Assembly: GCF_900110675.1 (NCBI RefSeq)
Contig: NZ_FOEN01000001.1
Location: 310,001-374,000 of the forward strand
From: Ignavigranum ruoffiae
Lineage (GTDB): Bacteria > Bacillota > Bacilli > Lactobacillales > Aerococcaceae
Reading direction: 5' to 3'
Length of the DNA stretch: 64,000 nt
The notes beneath the pieces are model-generated. The model was not told the DNA's origin, did no database searches, and worked only from the letters and a program-made list of their open reading frames with translations. Of the stretch, positions 38,419 through 47,733 are shown piece after piece. Numbering within the stretch: the stretch's first letter is position 1; the number at the start of each line of letters is the position of its first letter. Both the position numbers and the translations under genes were made by a program.

Positions 38419-39699
38419 TTAATCACCTTTCTTTATGTGTTTCTGAGCAATGTCTTTCCGATAGTAAGTTTGATTAATTTGTATTTGATTCAATTTTTGA
38501 TAGATTTCCTGACTTAAGTTATCGAGCTGGTCACCTGATTGAATCAGCATTAAGATTCTACCGCCCTGGCTGATCAAGGGATAGTCTGGCGAAGATTTCA
38601 CGCCGGCAAAACGAACTTGAGCCAGAAGATTCTCTGGAATCTGAATTGGCATACCCTTAGGATAGGTCCCTGGATAACCGAGTGCAGCCACAACCACTCC
38701 TAAACAATATTCAGGCTTGAGGGTCACCTGGTAGATTTCTTGATTGAGATGGACTTGGAGTAAGTGATAGAAATCATCAACAATTCTTTCAAGGACCACT
38801 TGAGTTTCAGGGTCACCAAATCGGGCGTTAAACTCAATCACTTTCGGGCCATCTTTTGTCATCATCAAACCAGTATACAGGATACCCGTATAGCTGATTC
38901 CTTCGGCTTTCAAAGCTTGAATCAAGGGCCGGACAATGATTTGATTACATTCTTCCATCAGCGCTTCTTCATCATAACCGGGAACGGGTGAGATTGACCC
39001 CATCCCGCCAGTGTTTGGTCCCTTATCGTCATCAAAAGCACGCTTGTAATCTTGAGCTAAGGCCAAAGGAATAATATGATCACCATTCAGCAAAGAAAAG
39101 TAAGATAACTCTTCACCTTCTAACAATTCTTCGATGACCAAATCATGGTTTAAATCTTTCATGATATAAGATAAATTGTTCTCAATATCGTCAAGATGGT
39201 GGTGGATGTAGACACCTTTTCCAGCAGCCAGGCCATCTTCTTTGACCACTAGACCTGAATTTTGTTGACGAACAAATGCAATCGCTTGATCAAATTCATT
39301 GGCTTTAAAGGCTCGATACTCCGCTGTGGGTACTTTGGCTTTGGTTAAGATATCTTTGGCAAAGGTTTTAGAACTTTCCAAGCGCGCTGCTGATTGGCTC
39401 GGACCTACAATAGCCAAATCATGTTGACGGAAAGCATCTACAAGACCAATGGCTAAACTTGTTTCAGGACCGACCACGGTTAATTGGATATCTTCTTTGC
39501 GAGCAAATTCGACCAAGGCTTCCTTGTCCACCGCTGAGATATCGATGCATTGTATTTTGTGGGCCGAGGGATTAATGGCTAATTCCATACCAGCATTCCC
39601 TGGAGCGACAAAGACCTGACTGACCTGTTTGCTTTCAGCTAACTTCAGAGCTAACGCATGTTCCCGGCCCCCGGAACCGATGACTAATACTTTATTCAA
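38419..39699 (-). CDS. purD: PurD, GAR synthetase
   Basis: Second step of purine synthesis: ligates glycine to phosphoribosylamine. The N-terminal VLVIGSGGREHALALKL and the ATP-grasp stretches VVKEDGLAAGKGV and FNARFGDPETQVVL are present in 426 residues. The start is TTG with AGGAGG nine bases upstream. It sits 12 bases after the purH stop. Its substrate phosphoribosylamine is the product of PurF, the operon's first gene. Confidence 0.98.
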   Translation of the reverse strand: MNKVLVIGSGGREHALALKLAESKQVSQVFVAPGNAGMELAINPSAHKIQCIDISAVDKEALVEFARKEDIQLTVVGPETSLAIGLVDAFRQHDLAIVGPSQSAARLESSKTFAKDILTKAKVPTAEYRAFKANEFDQAIAFVRQQNSGLVVKEDGLAAGKGVYIHHHLDDIENNLSYIMKDLNHDLVIEELLEGEELSYFSLLNGDHIIPLALAQDYKRAFDDDKGPNTGGMGSISPVPGYDEEALMEECNQIIVRPLIQALKAEGISYTGILYTGLMMTKDGPKVIEFNARFGDPETQVVLERIVDDFYHLLQVHLNQEIYQVTLKPEYCLGVVVAALGYPGTYPKGMPIQIPENLLAQVRFAGVKSSPDYPLISQGGRILMLIQSGDQLDNLSQEIYQKLNQIQINQTYYRKDIAQKHIKKGD

Positions 39700-39711
39700 T
39701 GGTGCTTCCTC

Positions 39712-41304
39712 CTAATGTTTGAAATGACGCATGCCTGTTTTTACCATTGTGAGTTGGTGCTGGTCTGCTAATTCGACCGAATCTTGATCACGGATCGATC
39801 CACCGGGTTGAATGATTGCTGACACACCATACTTCAGGGCTAATTCAACCGTATCTGCAAATGGAAAGAAGGCATCACTGGCTAAGACTAAAGGTTGCTT
39901 AACTTGAGATAATTTGGAACTGGCTGCTTTAAGGGCAATTTCAGCCGCCCCAACCCGATTCATTTGACCCGCGCCAATGCCTAGGGTCATTTCCCCATTG
40001 CTGACCACGATGGCATTCGATTTCACATGCTTACACACCTTCATGGCGAAATTCATCGCTTGCAGCTCAACTAAATCCGGTTGACGTTGGGTCATCACTG
40101 TCCATTGAGTCGGTAGGTTCGATTGAATCGAATCTGGTAATTCATCAGAAGCATCCGTTGCTTGTCCTAAGAGTCCTCCAATAATGCTGGTGTATTCAGT
40201 CTGATAGAAAGATGATTTGGCTGAGAAATCCAAATTCAATAATCGTAAATTTTTCTTAGTTTCCAGAATGGCTAAGGCTTCTGAACTAAATTCTGGCGCG
40301 ATAATAATTTCCAGGAAGATTTCTTGCAGTTTTTGAGCTAAGTCGGCTTCTACTGGACGATTTAAAACCAAAATCCCACCGAAGATTGAAACAGGGTCTG
40401 CCTGATAACAATTAGCAAAGGCTTGCTCAATATCGGCACCGAGGGCAACGCCACAAGGATTCATATGTTTCACCGCCACAGCGCAAGGTTGGTCAAATTC
40501 ACGAGCGATTCGAATAGCTGCATCAGCATCCCTTAAATTATTATAGGATAACTGTTTGCCCTGTAATTGTTGAGCCGCTGCTAATGAGAAAGCTGGCGGG
40601 TTGATAGCCCGATAGAAAGTCGCAGCTTGATGACTATTCTCACCGTAGCGGAGTGGAGTCGCCTGATCATAGGTCAAGGTCAAATAATTCCATTGATGTG
40701 GTTCGGGGAAACTCAAATCTTGATGCGCTGACGTCAAATATTCGCTAATCATGGCATCATAATGGGCAGTTAATTGAAAGACCTTGCGGGCCAAATAAGC
40801 TCGGAAAGCTAAGGAAGTGTTTCCCTCTCGGTCCAGTTCTTGAATGAGATACGGATAATCTCTAGGATCAGTGACCACAGTGACGGATTGATAATTCTTA
40901 GCAGCTGAGCGCAACATTGACGGACCACCGATATCAATATTTTCAATCGCTTCTGATAAAATGACATTTTCTTTATGAATCGTTTCCTTAAATGGGTAGA
41001 GATTCACCACCAGATAGTCAATCGCAGCAATTTCAAACTTCTCACAGGCGGCCAGGTGGTCTGATTTATCTCGCAAGTGAAGCAGGCCCCCATGAACCTT
41101 AGGATGTAGAGTCTTAACCCGGCCATCCATCATTTCGGGAAAACCCGTATATTCTTCGACGGCTTCAACGTTCAGTCCGGCCTCTTCAAGCACCTTAAAG
41201 GTCCCTCCGGTTGATAGGAGCTGAATACCGTGTTGACTCAAACTTTGAGCCAGTTCGACAATACCTGCCTTGTCAGACACACTCAATAAAGCATACTTCT
41301 TCAC
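39712..41304 (-). CDS. purH: PurH, AICAR transformylase / IMP cyclohydrolase
   Basis: Bifunctional enzyme of the last two steps to IMP. The N-terminal MGS-like cyclohydrolase domain (about 1-140) shows LLSTGGTFKVLEEAG and GRVKTLHPKVHGG. The transformylase domain holds the catalytic KHMNPCGVA near residue 275 and SDAFFPFADTVE near 485. The 530-residue length is slightly longer than the usual 510-520. The start overlaps purN's stop by 4 bases. Confidence 0.98.
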   Translation of the reverse strand: MKKYALLSVSDKAGIVELAQSLSQHGIQLLSTGGTFKVLEEAGLNVEAVEEYTGFPEMMDGRVKTLHPKVHGGLLHLRDKSDHLAACEKFEIAAIDYLVVNLYPFKETIHKENVILSEAIENIDIGGPSMLRSAAKNYQSVTVVTDPRDYPYLIQELDREGNTSLAFRAYLARKVFQLTAHYDAMISEYLTSAHQDLSFPEPHQWNYLTLTYDQATPLRYGENSHQAATFYRAINPPAFSLAAAQQLQGKQLSYNNLRDADAAIRIAREFDQPCAVAVKHMNPCGVALGADIEQAFANCYQADPVSIFGGILVLNRPVEADLAQKLQEIFLEIIIAPEFSSEALAILETKKNLRLLNLDFSAKSSFYQTEYTSIIGGLLGQATDASDELPDSIQSNLPTQWTVMTQRQPDLVELQAMNFAMKVCKHVKSNAIVVSNGEMTLGIGAGQMNRVGAAEIALKAASSKLSQVKQPLVLASDAFFPFADTVELALKYGVSAIIQPGGSIRDQDSVELADQHQLTMVKTGMRHFKH

Positions 41305-41882
41305 AGAGATTCTCCCTTCAATTCTTTAATAATTTCTTGAATAACTTGTGGATATAAACGATGTTCAATGCGATGAATTTCTTCCTCTAATTCTTCGAGC
41401 GTCATTCCTTTGGGGATAGTAAGCTTTTCTTGAGCAATAATCTCTCCCGTATCAATCCCTTGATCTACATAATGGATGGTGACTCCTGTTTGATTAACGC
41501 CTGCTTGATAAGCATCCAGAATACCTTGTCGGCCCGGAAATAAAGGCAACAGGGATGGATGAATATTCAGAATCCGTTGGGGGAAGGCTTGAAGCAGACC
41601 TTTTCCCAATATCCGCATAAAACCAGCTAAGACAACTAAATCAATCTGTCTTTCTTTCAAGAATTCAATAATTTCTTGCTCCCAGGCGCTTCGACTTGGA
41701 TACGCCTCAGGTGGACACAGTAAAATATCCAAAGAATAAGGTTGCACTTTACTTAAGACTGGGGCTTGAGCTTGATCGCAGACTAGAGCTACCGCCTGAG
41801 ATTCAATCTGGCCCTGATCAATTGCTTTCAAAATGGCCATGACATTGTCCCCATTACCCGAGGCAAACAGAGCTAATTTCAT
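41301..41882 (-). CDS. purN: PurN, GAR transformylase
   Basis: Formyl-tetrahydrofolate-dependent step three of purine synthesis. It starts MKLALFASGNGDNVMAIL (the ASGxGxN nucleotide loop) and has the catalytic stretch ILNIHPSLLPLFPG with the Asn-His pair, and GFMRIL before it. The length is 193 residues. The ATG lies one base after the purM stop, and GAGGG in the purM tail serves as ribosome binding site; the open frame runs 20 codons upstream inside purM. Confidence 0.97.
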   Translation of the reverse strand: MKLALFASGNGDNVMAILKAIDQGQIESQAVALVCDQAQAPVLSKVQPYSLDILLCPPEAYPSRSAWEQEIIEFLKERQIDLVVLAGFMRILGKGLLQAFPQRILNIHPSLLPLFPGRQGILDAYQAGVNQTGVTIHYVDQGIDTGEIIAQEKLTIPKGMTLEELEEEIHRIEHRLYPQVIQEIIKELKGESL

Positions 41883-41883
41883 C

Positions 41884-42912
41884 CTATAAACCCTCAATCT
41901 GAACTTGTTCTTCGTCGGCAGCCAGCGCGCTGACCTCACCAATCCAACGACTTCCCGGAATGGCTGCTAGAATGTCTTCCTTATATTTAGTATCGACCGC
42001 TAAAACCATGCCAATCCCCATATTGAAGACATTAAACATCTCTTCCTTGGAAAGTTGGCCTAATTCTTCTAACCAAGTGAAGACTTCAGGGATTTCCCAA
42101 GATCCATATTGAATATTCGCCTTAAGTTGCTGAGCGAACATGCGAGGAACATTCTCATAGAAGCCACCTCCGGTAATATGACTGATTCCTGAAATTTTAC
42201 CCGCTTGAACCCATGGTAAGACTTCTTTGACATAGATTTTTGTGGGTTCTAATAGGGTCTCAATCACAGTTCTACCAGACGGTAATTGGTCAGTAAAAGC
42301 AATTTGATGGTCTTTAAAAAGAATCTTACGCACCAAGGAATAACCGTTGGAATGAATTCCTGAACTGGCTAAGCCAATGAGTTGGTCGCCTTCCTTAACT
42401 TGTTGACCATCAAGCAAGTGAGTTTTATCAGCAATTCCAACCACAAATCCGGCTAAATCAAATTCATCCGCAGAATACAAATCAGGCATTTCAGCGGTTT
42501 CACCGCCAATCAGAGCCGCTCCAGCTTGAACACAACCTTCCGCGACACCAGCTACGATTTGTTCGATGGTTTCTGGCTGGTTCAGGCCAACTGCTAGATA
42601 GTCTAAGAAGAAGAGAGGTTCTGCTCCTTGAGCTAATACATCGTTGACACACATGGCTACACAATCAATGCCAATGGTATCAAATTTCTCTGCTTGTTGA
42701 GCCAGCAAAATCTTGGTTCCAACACCATCAGTTCCTGATACCAAGACAGGTTGGTCAAATTTCTTACCAGATAAATCAAAAAGCGCGCCAAAACTACCTA
42801 AATCGTTCATGACTTCTGGACGTTGAGTACGAAGTACATGTTTCTTCATCCGTTGAACTGCTTCATAACCCTTATGTATATCTACACCTGCCTGTTGATA
42901 TGCCTTACTCAT
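41884..42912 (-). CDS. purM: PurM, AIR synthetase
   Basis: Closes the imidazole ring to make AIR. Family stretches: [14 protein letters not shown] near residue 58, [11 protein letters not shown] near 136, and [17 protein letters not shown] near 240. The length of 342 residues is normal. It overlaps the end of purF by 8 bases. Its substrate FGAM requires PurL, PurQ and PurS, none of which is encoded in this operon. Confidence 0.98.
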   Translation of the reverse strand: MSKAYQQAGVDIHKGYEAVQRMKKHVLRTQRPEVMNDLGSFGALFDLSGKKFDQPVLVSGTDGVGTKILLAQQAEKFDTIGIDCVAMCVNDVLAQGAEPLFFLDYLAVGLNQPETIEQIVAGVAEGCVQAGAALIGGETAEMPDLYSADEFDLAGFVVGIADKTHLLDGQQVKEGDQLIGLASSGIHSNGYSLVRKILFKDHQIAFTDQLPSGRTVIETLLEPTKIYVKEVLPWVQAGKISGISHITGGGFYENVPRMFAQQLKANIQYGSWEIPEVFTWLEELGQLSKEEMFNVFNMGIGMVLAVDTKYKEDILAAIPGSRWIGEVSALAADEEQVQIEGL

Positions 42913-44401
42913 CTACATTCTCTCCTTTTAATATTCTTTGTTGCAATGGGGTTAAATTCTTCTCAAATTCCTGGCGATAGTCGCCTAAATCAGCTGTCGT
43001 CTGTCCATTAAAACCTGCGGTACAGATATCTATGGAATGTGAATGATCTTGACTTAGAATACCTTGACGCAGACCGTCAATTGACAAGAAGGCCAGGCTA
43101 TCAGCGCCAATATATTGGCAAATCTGCTTGACCGTTCGATTGGAAGCAATGAGTTGCTGATTCGTTTGAACGTCAATCCCAAAATAATTTGGAAAGCGAA
43201 TCGGCGGGCTAGCTATCCGCATATGAATTTCGCGAGCACCAGCTTCTTTCAGTAGCACGACCAGTCTTTTAGAAGTCGTTCCTCGAACAATGGAATCATC
43301 TACCAGAACAATCGACTTGTCTTGGACAATTTTTCGTACTGCTGATAATTTTTGCTTAACGCCTTGTTCACGCATGGCCTGAGTCGGCTGAATAAAGGTG
43401 CGTCCCATATATTGATGCTTAATTAGACCCATTTCATAGGGTAAACCACTCGCCTCAGCAAAGCCACTCGCAGCAGATAAGGAGGAATTGGGCACGCCTA
43501 TGACCAAATCAGCTTGTGGGGCGGGTGCTTCTTGGGCCAAAATTTTACCGGTTTCTTTTCTTGCTGAGTGAACATTAATATTAAAAATATCAGAATCCGG
43601 CCGAGCAAAATAAATAAATTCCATCGGTTCAATACTAATGCCTAAAGATGGTTTATATGAACGAATCTGATAGCCATCATGGTCAATCTTGACATATTGG
43701 CCTGCAGAGACAATATCAATCACCTCTGCCCCCACACTATAAATTGCGCAGGTCTCACTGGCTAGAATAAAGGCTCCATTTGTGGCCCGACCAATCAATA
43801 AAGGACGGAAACATGAAGGATCTACAATCCCATATAGACCATCTTCGACTAACAAAGCAAAGTTAAAGCCCCCAGTTAAATGTTGAACCGCCTCAACCAA
43901 TTTGCGCTCAATATCTTGTTCAGAACTATGTTGCATCAGATGAACTAATAATTCAGCATCCGAACTCGAATGGAAGACTGCTCCTTGCTTTTCTAATTGT
44001 TTTCTCAAGGTCTGAGCATTGGTAATGTTGCCATTATGGGTAAGACTTAAGTAGCCATAACTTAATTTGAAATTTAACGGTTGGATATTACTATTCTCAT
44101 CCCGATCTAAATGAGAGGCAGACCGAACATGGCCCAAAGCATAAGAGCCTTTTAAATCATTTAATAAATGTTCTTGTTTAAAGACATGATTTAATAAACC
44201 TAAACCACGATGGTTATAAATTTGTCCGCCCTCTCTACTGGTTATTCCGACACTGGTTTGTCCTCGATGTTGCAAGGCATGCAGACCGAAATAGGTGATT
44301 TGAGGTGCATGGGGGTGGTTCCAAATTCCGAATATTCCACCCGATTCACTCACACCTGTTGGACTACTCGCAACATATGCTTGATCTAAGCTAATCGCCA
44401 T
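42905..44401 (-). CDS. purF: PurF, amidophosphoribosyltransferase with Gly in place of the catalytic N-terminal Cys
   Basis: Commits PRPP to purine synthesis by making phosphoribosylamine, normally from glutamine. The glutaminase domain is recognisable from GGIFGIWNH (21-29), [21 protein letters not shown] and SSSDAEL. The phosphoribosyltransferase domain has the PRPP loop [13 protein letters not shown]. In active enzymes a propeptide is removed to expose Cys1 in ECGxFGI. Here the stretch reads ESGGIFGI, with G21 where that cysteine should be. Most cysteines that bind the Fe-S cluster in the Bacillus enzyme also appear replaced. The 498-residue length is slightly long. RBS AGAAGGG is good. 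First gene of the operon. Confidence 0.93.
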   Translation of the reverse strand: MAISLDQAYVASSPTGVSESGGIFGIWNHPHAPQITYFGLHALQHRGQTSVGITSREGGQIYNHRGLGLLNHVFKQEHLLNDLKGSYALGHVRSASHLDRDENSNIQPLNFKLSYGYLSLTHNGNITNAQTLRKQLEKQGAVFHSSSDAELLVHLMQHSSEQDIERKLVEAVQHLTGGFNFALLVEDGLYGIVDPSCFRPLLIGRATNGAFILASETCAIYSVGAEVIDIVSAGQYVKIDHDGYQIRSYKPSLGISIEPMEFIYFARPDSDIFNINVHSARKETGKILAQEAPAPQADLVIGVPNSSLSAASGFAEASGLPYEMGLIKHQYMGRTFIQPTQAMREQGVKQKLSAVRKIVQDKSIVLVDDSIVRGTTSKRLVVLLKEAGAREIHMRIASPPIRFPNYFGIDVQTNQQLIASNRTVKQICQYIGADSLAFLSIDGLRQGILSQDHSHSIDICTAGFNGQTTADLGDYRQEFEKNLTPLQQRILKGENVDE

Positions 44402-44471
44402 CGATTTATTCCCTTCTCTTAGTTTCTTATTTCACCCTTAAAGTAACATGCAAGGCCATGAAGTTCAAAGA

Positions 44472-44514
44472 AAAACCGAATATTCATAAAATATCTTTAT
44501 AATCGTTCGTGTTT
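44472..44514. promoter_or_regulatory. Pair of PurR-like boxes upstream of purF
   Basis: Two inverted copies of the PurBox (consensus AWWWCCGAACWWT). On the plus strand AAAACCGAATATT is at 44472-44484, with one mismatch. On the minus strand AAACACGAACGAT is at 44502-44514 and keeps the CGAAC core with three mismatches. The paired, inverted arrangement with about 17 bases between is the layout known for Bacillus and Lactococcus purine operons. A possible promoter, TTGAAC then TACTTT 17 bases on, lies between the boxes and purF. No purine riboswitch fold is visible. Confidence 0.65.
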
Positions 44515-44702
44515 TTAGTAAAAGTTTATTCATCAGCAAAATTTAAGCTGTGGCTAAAGAAAAGTACTTTGCTATTGCGAACAAAAAGTTTCAACGAAGC
44601 TTATTTTTTTTAGAAAGTATTTGTATTCTGACGGCCATCGATATAAATTATTTTGATAAGCCAGTCTACACTCGCTGAAACTAATATTTTTACCTTCTTA
44701 AC
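44515..44702. other. Intergenic stretch between purF and cshB
   Basis: No coding frame, tRNA or clear repeat. It lies between the PurR-like boxes and the cshB terminator, and I see nothing further in it. Confidence 0.5.
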
Positions 44703-44737
44703 AAAAAAGACCTAAACCAAGTGAGCTTAGATCTTTT
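44703..44737 (-). terminator. cshB terminator
   Basis: Stem AAAAGACCTAA / TTAGATCTTTT with one mismatch (44705-44715, 44727-44737), followed on the minus strand by a T run. It lies 40 bases after the cshB stop. Confidence 0.75.
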
Positions 44738-44776
44738 CCAACAGAAGAAGCTCGAAATAAAAATGTAGAGCTTTTC

Positions 44777-46090
44777 TTATTTTTTATTAAATTTTGATTG
44801 AGTATGGGCCCGACGAATTTTTTTAATATTTTGTTTGAGTTTTCGTTTATAACCTGGTTTGACTTTTTTATGTTTTTGTCGATTAACTAAACGATTGATT
44901 TCGGGCAGGTCCTCTTTTGCCTTTACTTTACGTCGTTGGCGTCGGTCACGTTGATGTGTTTCAACCAACTCACCATCTTTCCAACGGACAGGAATAAATT
45001 GAATGCCTTTATCTTCTAATTGATCAATAGCTTGATCTTCCGCGGGGTCATAGAAGGTGTAAGCTTCTCCAGGTAAGTCATTCCGTCCTGTACGACCAAC
45101 CCGATGAACGAAGAATTCCAGGTCCTGAGGCAATTCGGTATTAATTACCAGGGATATGCCCGGGATATCAATGCCCCGAGCGGCTAAATCGGTCGCTACC
45201 ACATACTGAAATTCTAAATTGCGGATTTGACGCATAATCCGTTTACGTTCTCTGGAATCAACATCGCCATGAATTTTAGCGACTTTGAGCCCTCTATGTC
45301 TTAAATAATCAACTAATTGATCCGCGTATTCCTTGGTATTGGTGAAGACCAAGGCTAGAAAAGGATGACCCTTCGTCAACAAATCATAGGTTAAGACTTT
45401 TCGATCCTGTTGCTTAGTATTTAATAAGTAATTGCGAATGGTTGGACTAATGACATCTTGATTTTCTATTTTAATTCGTTGCGGATGATCCATATACTTA
45501 TTTAGAAATACTTCTAAGGCTTGAGGAACCGTTGCCGAGAAGACCATCATTTGCAAATCTTCTGGCATGCGTGAGGCAATTTCATCGACAATATTCAAAA
45601 AGCCCATGTCCAGAGTCATATCCGCTTCATCTACCACCATCACTCTGCTCGTTTGAACCCATAAAGCATGTTCAGACATGAGGTCAAAGATTCGCCCTGG
45701 CGTACCAATCACTAACTGAGGTTGATTTTGACTGCCTAATTTATCTAATTGACGTTTTTTGTCAGTCCCACCGACATAGTTCTCAATTCTTAAAGGATTC
45801 GGACGAAATCCATTGATTTGAGTAGCCATTTGATATATTTGTTCGGCTAATTCGCGGCTGGGAGCGGTCACTACGGCTTGAACTTCAGCCAATTCACTAT
45901 TTAATTGGTCCATTAAGGGTATCAGGAAACTATGGGTCTTCCCTGACCCGGTTTGCGATTCAACAATCAGACTTTCTCCTTTTAAAGCAAGTGGAATAAC
46001 TTGTTCTTGAACGGGCTTTAAACTTTGAAAATTCAGGCTGCTTAAGGCAGCTTTGATATAATGTTGTATATTTAAGTCTTGAATATCCAT
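44777..46090 (-). CDS. cshB: DEAD-box RNA helicase, CshB type
   Basis: ATP-dependent RNA helicase used in ribosome assembly and cold growth. Motifs in order: Q motif (LNFQSLKPVQEQVIP), Walker A SQTGSGKT, PSRELAEQI, GTPGRIFDL, VVDEADMTLD (DEAD), FSAT, and HRVGRTGR. The C-terminal tail is strongly basic (DRRQRRKVK, then KKVKPGYKRKLKQN), as in Bacillus CshB/YqfR, and probably binds RNA. The length is 437 residues. TAGGAGG precedes the ATG. It is transcribed divergently from zwf. Confidence 0.93.
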   Translation of the reverse strand: MDIQDLNIQHYIKAALSSLNFQSLKPVQEQVIPLALKGESLIVESQTGSGKTHSFLIPLMDQLNSELAEVQAVVTAPSRELAEQIYQMATQINGFRPNPLRIENYVGGTDKKRQLDKLGSQNQPQLVIGTPGRIFDLMSEHALWVQTSRVMVVDEADMTLDMGFLNIVDEIASRMPEDLQMMVFSATVPQALEVFLNKYMDHPQRIKIENQDVISPTIRNYLLNTKQQDRKVLTYDLLTKGHPFLALVFTNTKEYADQLVDYLRHRGLKVAKIHGDVDSRERKRIMRQIRNLEFQYVVATDLAARGIDIPGISLVINTELPQDLEFFVHRVGRTGRNDLPGEAYTFYDPAEDQAIDQLEDKGIQFIPVRWKDGELVETHQRDRRQRRKVKAKEDLPEINRLVNRQKHKKVKPGYKRKLKQNIKKIRRAHTQSKFNKK

Positions 46091-46157
46091 AATTTCCTCC
46101 TATTATTACAAGTTCCATAATTATTATACTATATTGAGTATTTTATCCCTAATCAAA

Positions 46158-46186
46158 TTGTCAGTATTGCTAAATTAAGCTATAAT
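46158..46186 (+). promoter_or_regulatory. zwf: zwf promoter
   Basis: TTGTCA (46158-46163), 17-base spacer, TATAAT (46181-46186), followed by a 30-base leader with GGAGGG before the TTG start of zwf. Confidence 0.82.
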
Positions 46187-46216
46187 GTTTACTGTCTAAC
46201 ATACGGAGGGATAGCA

Positions 46217-47656
46217 TTGAACGATAACCGCCTAATTTTGTTTCTTTTTGGAGCTACTGGGGATTTAGCCACCCGCAAATTGTACCCGGCTATTTACCGT
46301 TTATATAAAAAGAAACAACTTGCTGATCATTTTGCCGTCATCTGTACGGCTCGAAGAGAATGGACCGATGAACATCTCCATGAAGTCATTCTTAAGAGTA
46401 TTGCCAAGGAAATTGAAGACCATATTGATGCTAATGAATTTGTCAGTCATTTTTATTACCAAGCCCATGATGTACATAATGCAGACCAATATTATAAATT
46501 AAATGATTTAGCAAAGCAATTAGATCAAGAATATCAAACACAAGATAATCGCGTCTTCTTTATCTCTTTATTACCTAGCCTTTTCCCAGAAATTACCAAG
46601 CATATGAAGGAACAAGGCCTACTAGCCAACCAAGGATATAGCCGGCTGATTATTGAGAAACCATTCGGTCATGATCTAGCTTCAGCAGAAGAATTACAAA
46701 AACAATTAAATCGATCCTTTGAGGAAGATCAAATCTATCGAATTGACCACTACCTGGGTAAAGAAATCGTTCATTCTTTACATTATTTGCGTTTCAACAA
46801 TTATGTGCTTCGACGACTATGGAATGCAAAAGGGATTAATCATGTTCAAATTGCTTTGGATGAAGAGGTCGGTGTCGAGAAACGAGCAGACTACTATGAA
46901 AGTTCCGGCGTAATTCGTGATATGATTCAAAATCATCTCTTACAAATCCTGGCTCTAGCTGCCATGAAAGAACCTGAAGATGATAGCTCGGATGCGCTGA
47001 GACAAGCTAAAATTGAAGTTCTCTCCCACCTCAAGCCTTATGCTAATTTAGAAGAATTGAAGAAAAATGTTATCCGGGGCCAATATGGTCCTAATCCTCA
47101 ATTAAACTTGCCAGGTTACCGTCAAGAAGCCGGTGTTGATCCCCAATCAAACACAGAAACTTTCTTAGCGGCAAAGGTCTTTCTAGATCTACCACAGTGG
47201 CAGAACGTCCCCTTCTTTATCCGTTCAGGGAAGAGACTACAACGGAAAGTTTCGGTGATCAATATTGTCTTTAATAAAGAGGAGAATGAAGCACAAGCTA
47301 ACCGCTTACGGATTGAAATTGGGCCAAACTTAAATTACCAACTTTTCATCAATTCTAAAAAACCAGGCTATGATCATCAAACAGAATCGATTGCCTTTAA
47401 GTTTGAATATACTGCTGAAGAAGTCGCCGCCATGCCGGTTGACTATGAACGATTAATCTATGAATGTATTTTAGGTGAGTTAAATAACTTTAATCATTAT
47501 CAAGAAATTGTCCAGGCTTGGAAATTTGTCGATCATATTATTGCGGGTTGGCAATCCTTACCAGCGCCGGACTTTCCAAATTATCCAGCCGGTATGGCTG
47601 AACCTCAAGCAGCGATCGATTTGTTGCAGGGCTATGCCCATCAATGGTATGGCTAG
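46217..47656 (+). CDS. zwf: Glucose-6-phosphate dehydrogenase
   Basis: First enzyme of the oxidative pentose phosphate pathway, producing NADPH. The N-terminal NADP fold has LFGATGDLATRKLYP at 10-24, and the substrate site RIDHYLGKE is at 175-183 with the catalytic histidine following in the usual spacing. The 479-residue length fits. The start is TTG with GGAGGG seven bases before. It is a single gene with strong promoter and terminator, separate from gnd at 23.7 kb. Confidence 0.98.
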   Translation: MNDNRLILFLFGATGDLATRKLYPAIYRLYKKKQLADHFAVICTARREWTDEHLHEVILKSIAKEIEDHIDANEFVSHFYYQAHDVHNADQYYKLNDLAKQLDQEYQTQDNRVFFISLLPSLFPEITKHMKEQGLLANQGYSRLIIEKPFGHDLASAEELQKQLNRSFEEDQIYRIDHYLGKEIVHSLHYLRFNNYVLRRLWNAKGINHVQIALDEEVGVEKRADYYESSGVIRDMIQNHLLQILALAAMKEPEDDSSDALRQAKIEVLSHLKPYANLEELKKNVIRGQYGPNPQLNLPGYRQEAGVDPQSNTETFLAAKVFLDLPQWQNVPFFIRSGKRLQRKVSVINIVFNKEENEAQANRLRIEIGPNLNYQLFINSKKPGYDHQTESIAFKFEYTAEEVAAMPVDYERLIYECILGELNNFNHYQEIVQAWKFVDHIIAGWQSLPAPDFPNYPAGMAEPQAAIDLLQGYAHQWYG

Positions 47657-47680
47657 AATTGAAAGCACGATCATAAAATA

Positions 47681-47713
47681 AAGAACACTGGAAAAATTCC
47701 AGTGTTCTTTTTT
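47681..47713. terminator. Bidirectional terminator between zwf and the exporter operon
   Basis: Perfect 13-bp stem AAGAACACTGGAA / TTCCAGTGTTCTT with an AAA loop, followed by T on the plus side and by A/T-rich sequence on the other strand. It ends both converging units. Confidence 0.93.
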
Positions 47714-47733
47714 GGTCACAAAATTTATAAGTT

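Noticed and set aside
44402-44520. Possible purine riboswitch before purF
   Set aside because: None of the conserved loop or junction bases of purine riboswitches are visible; PurR-like boxes explain the region better.
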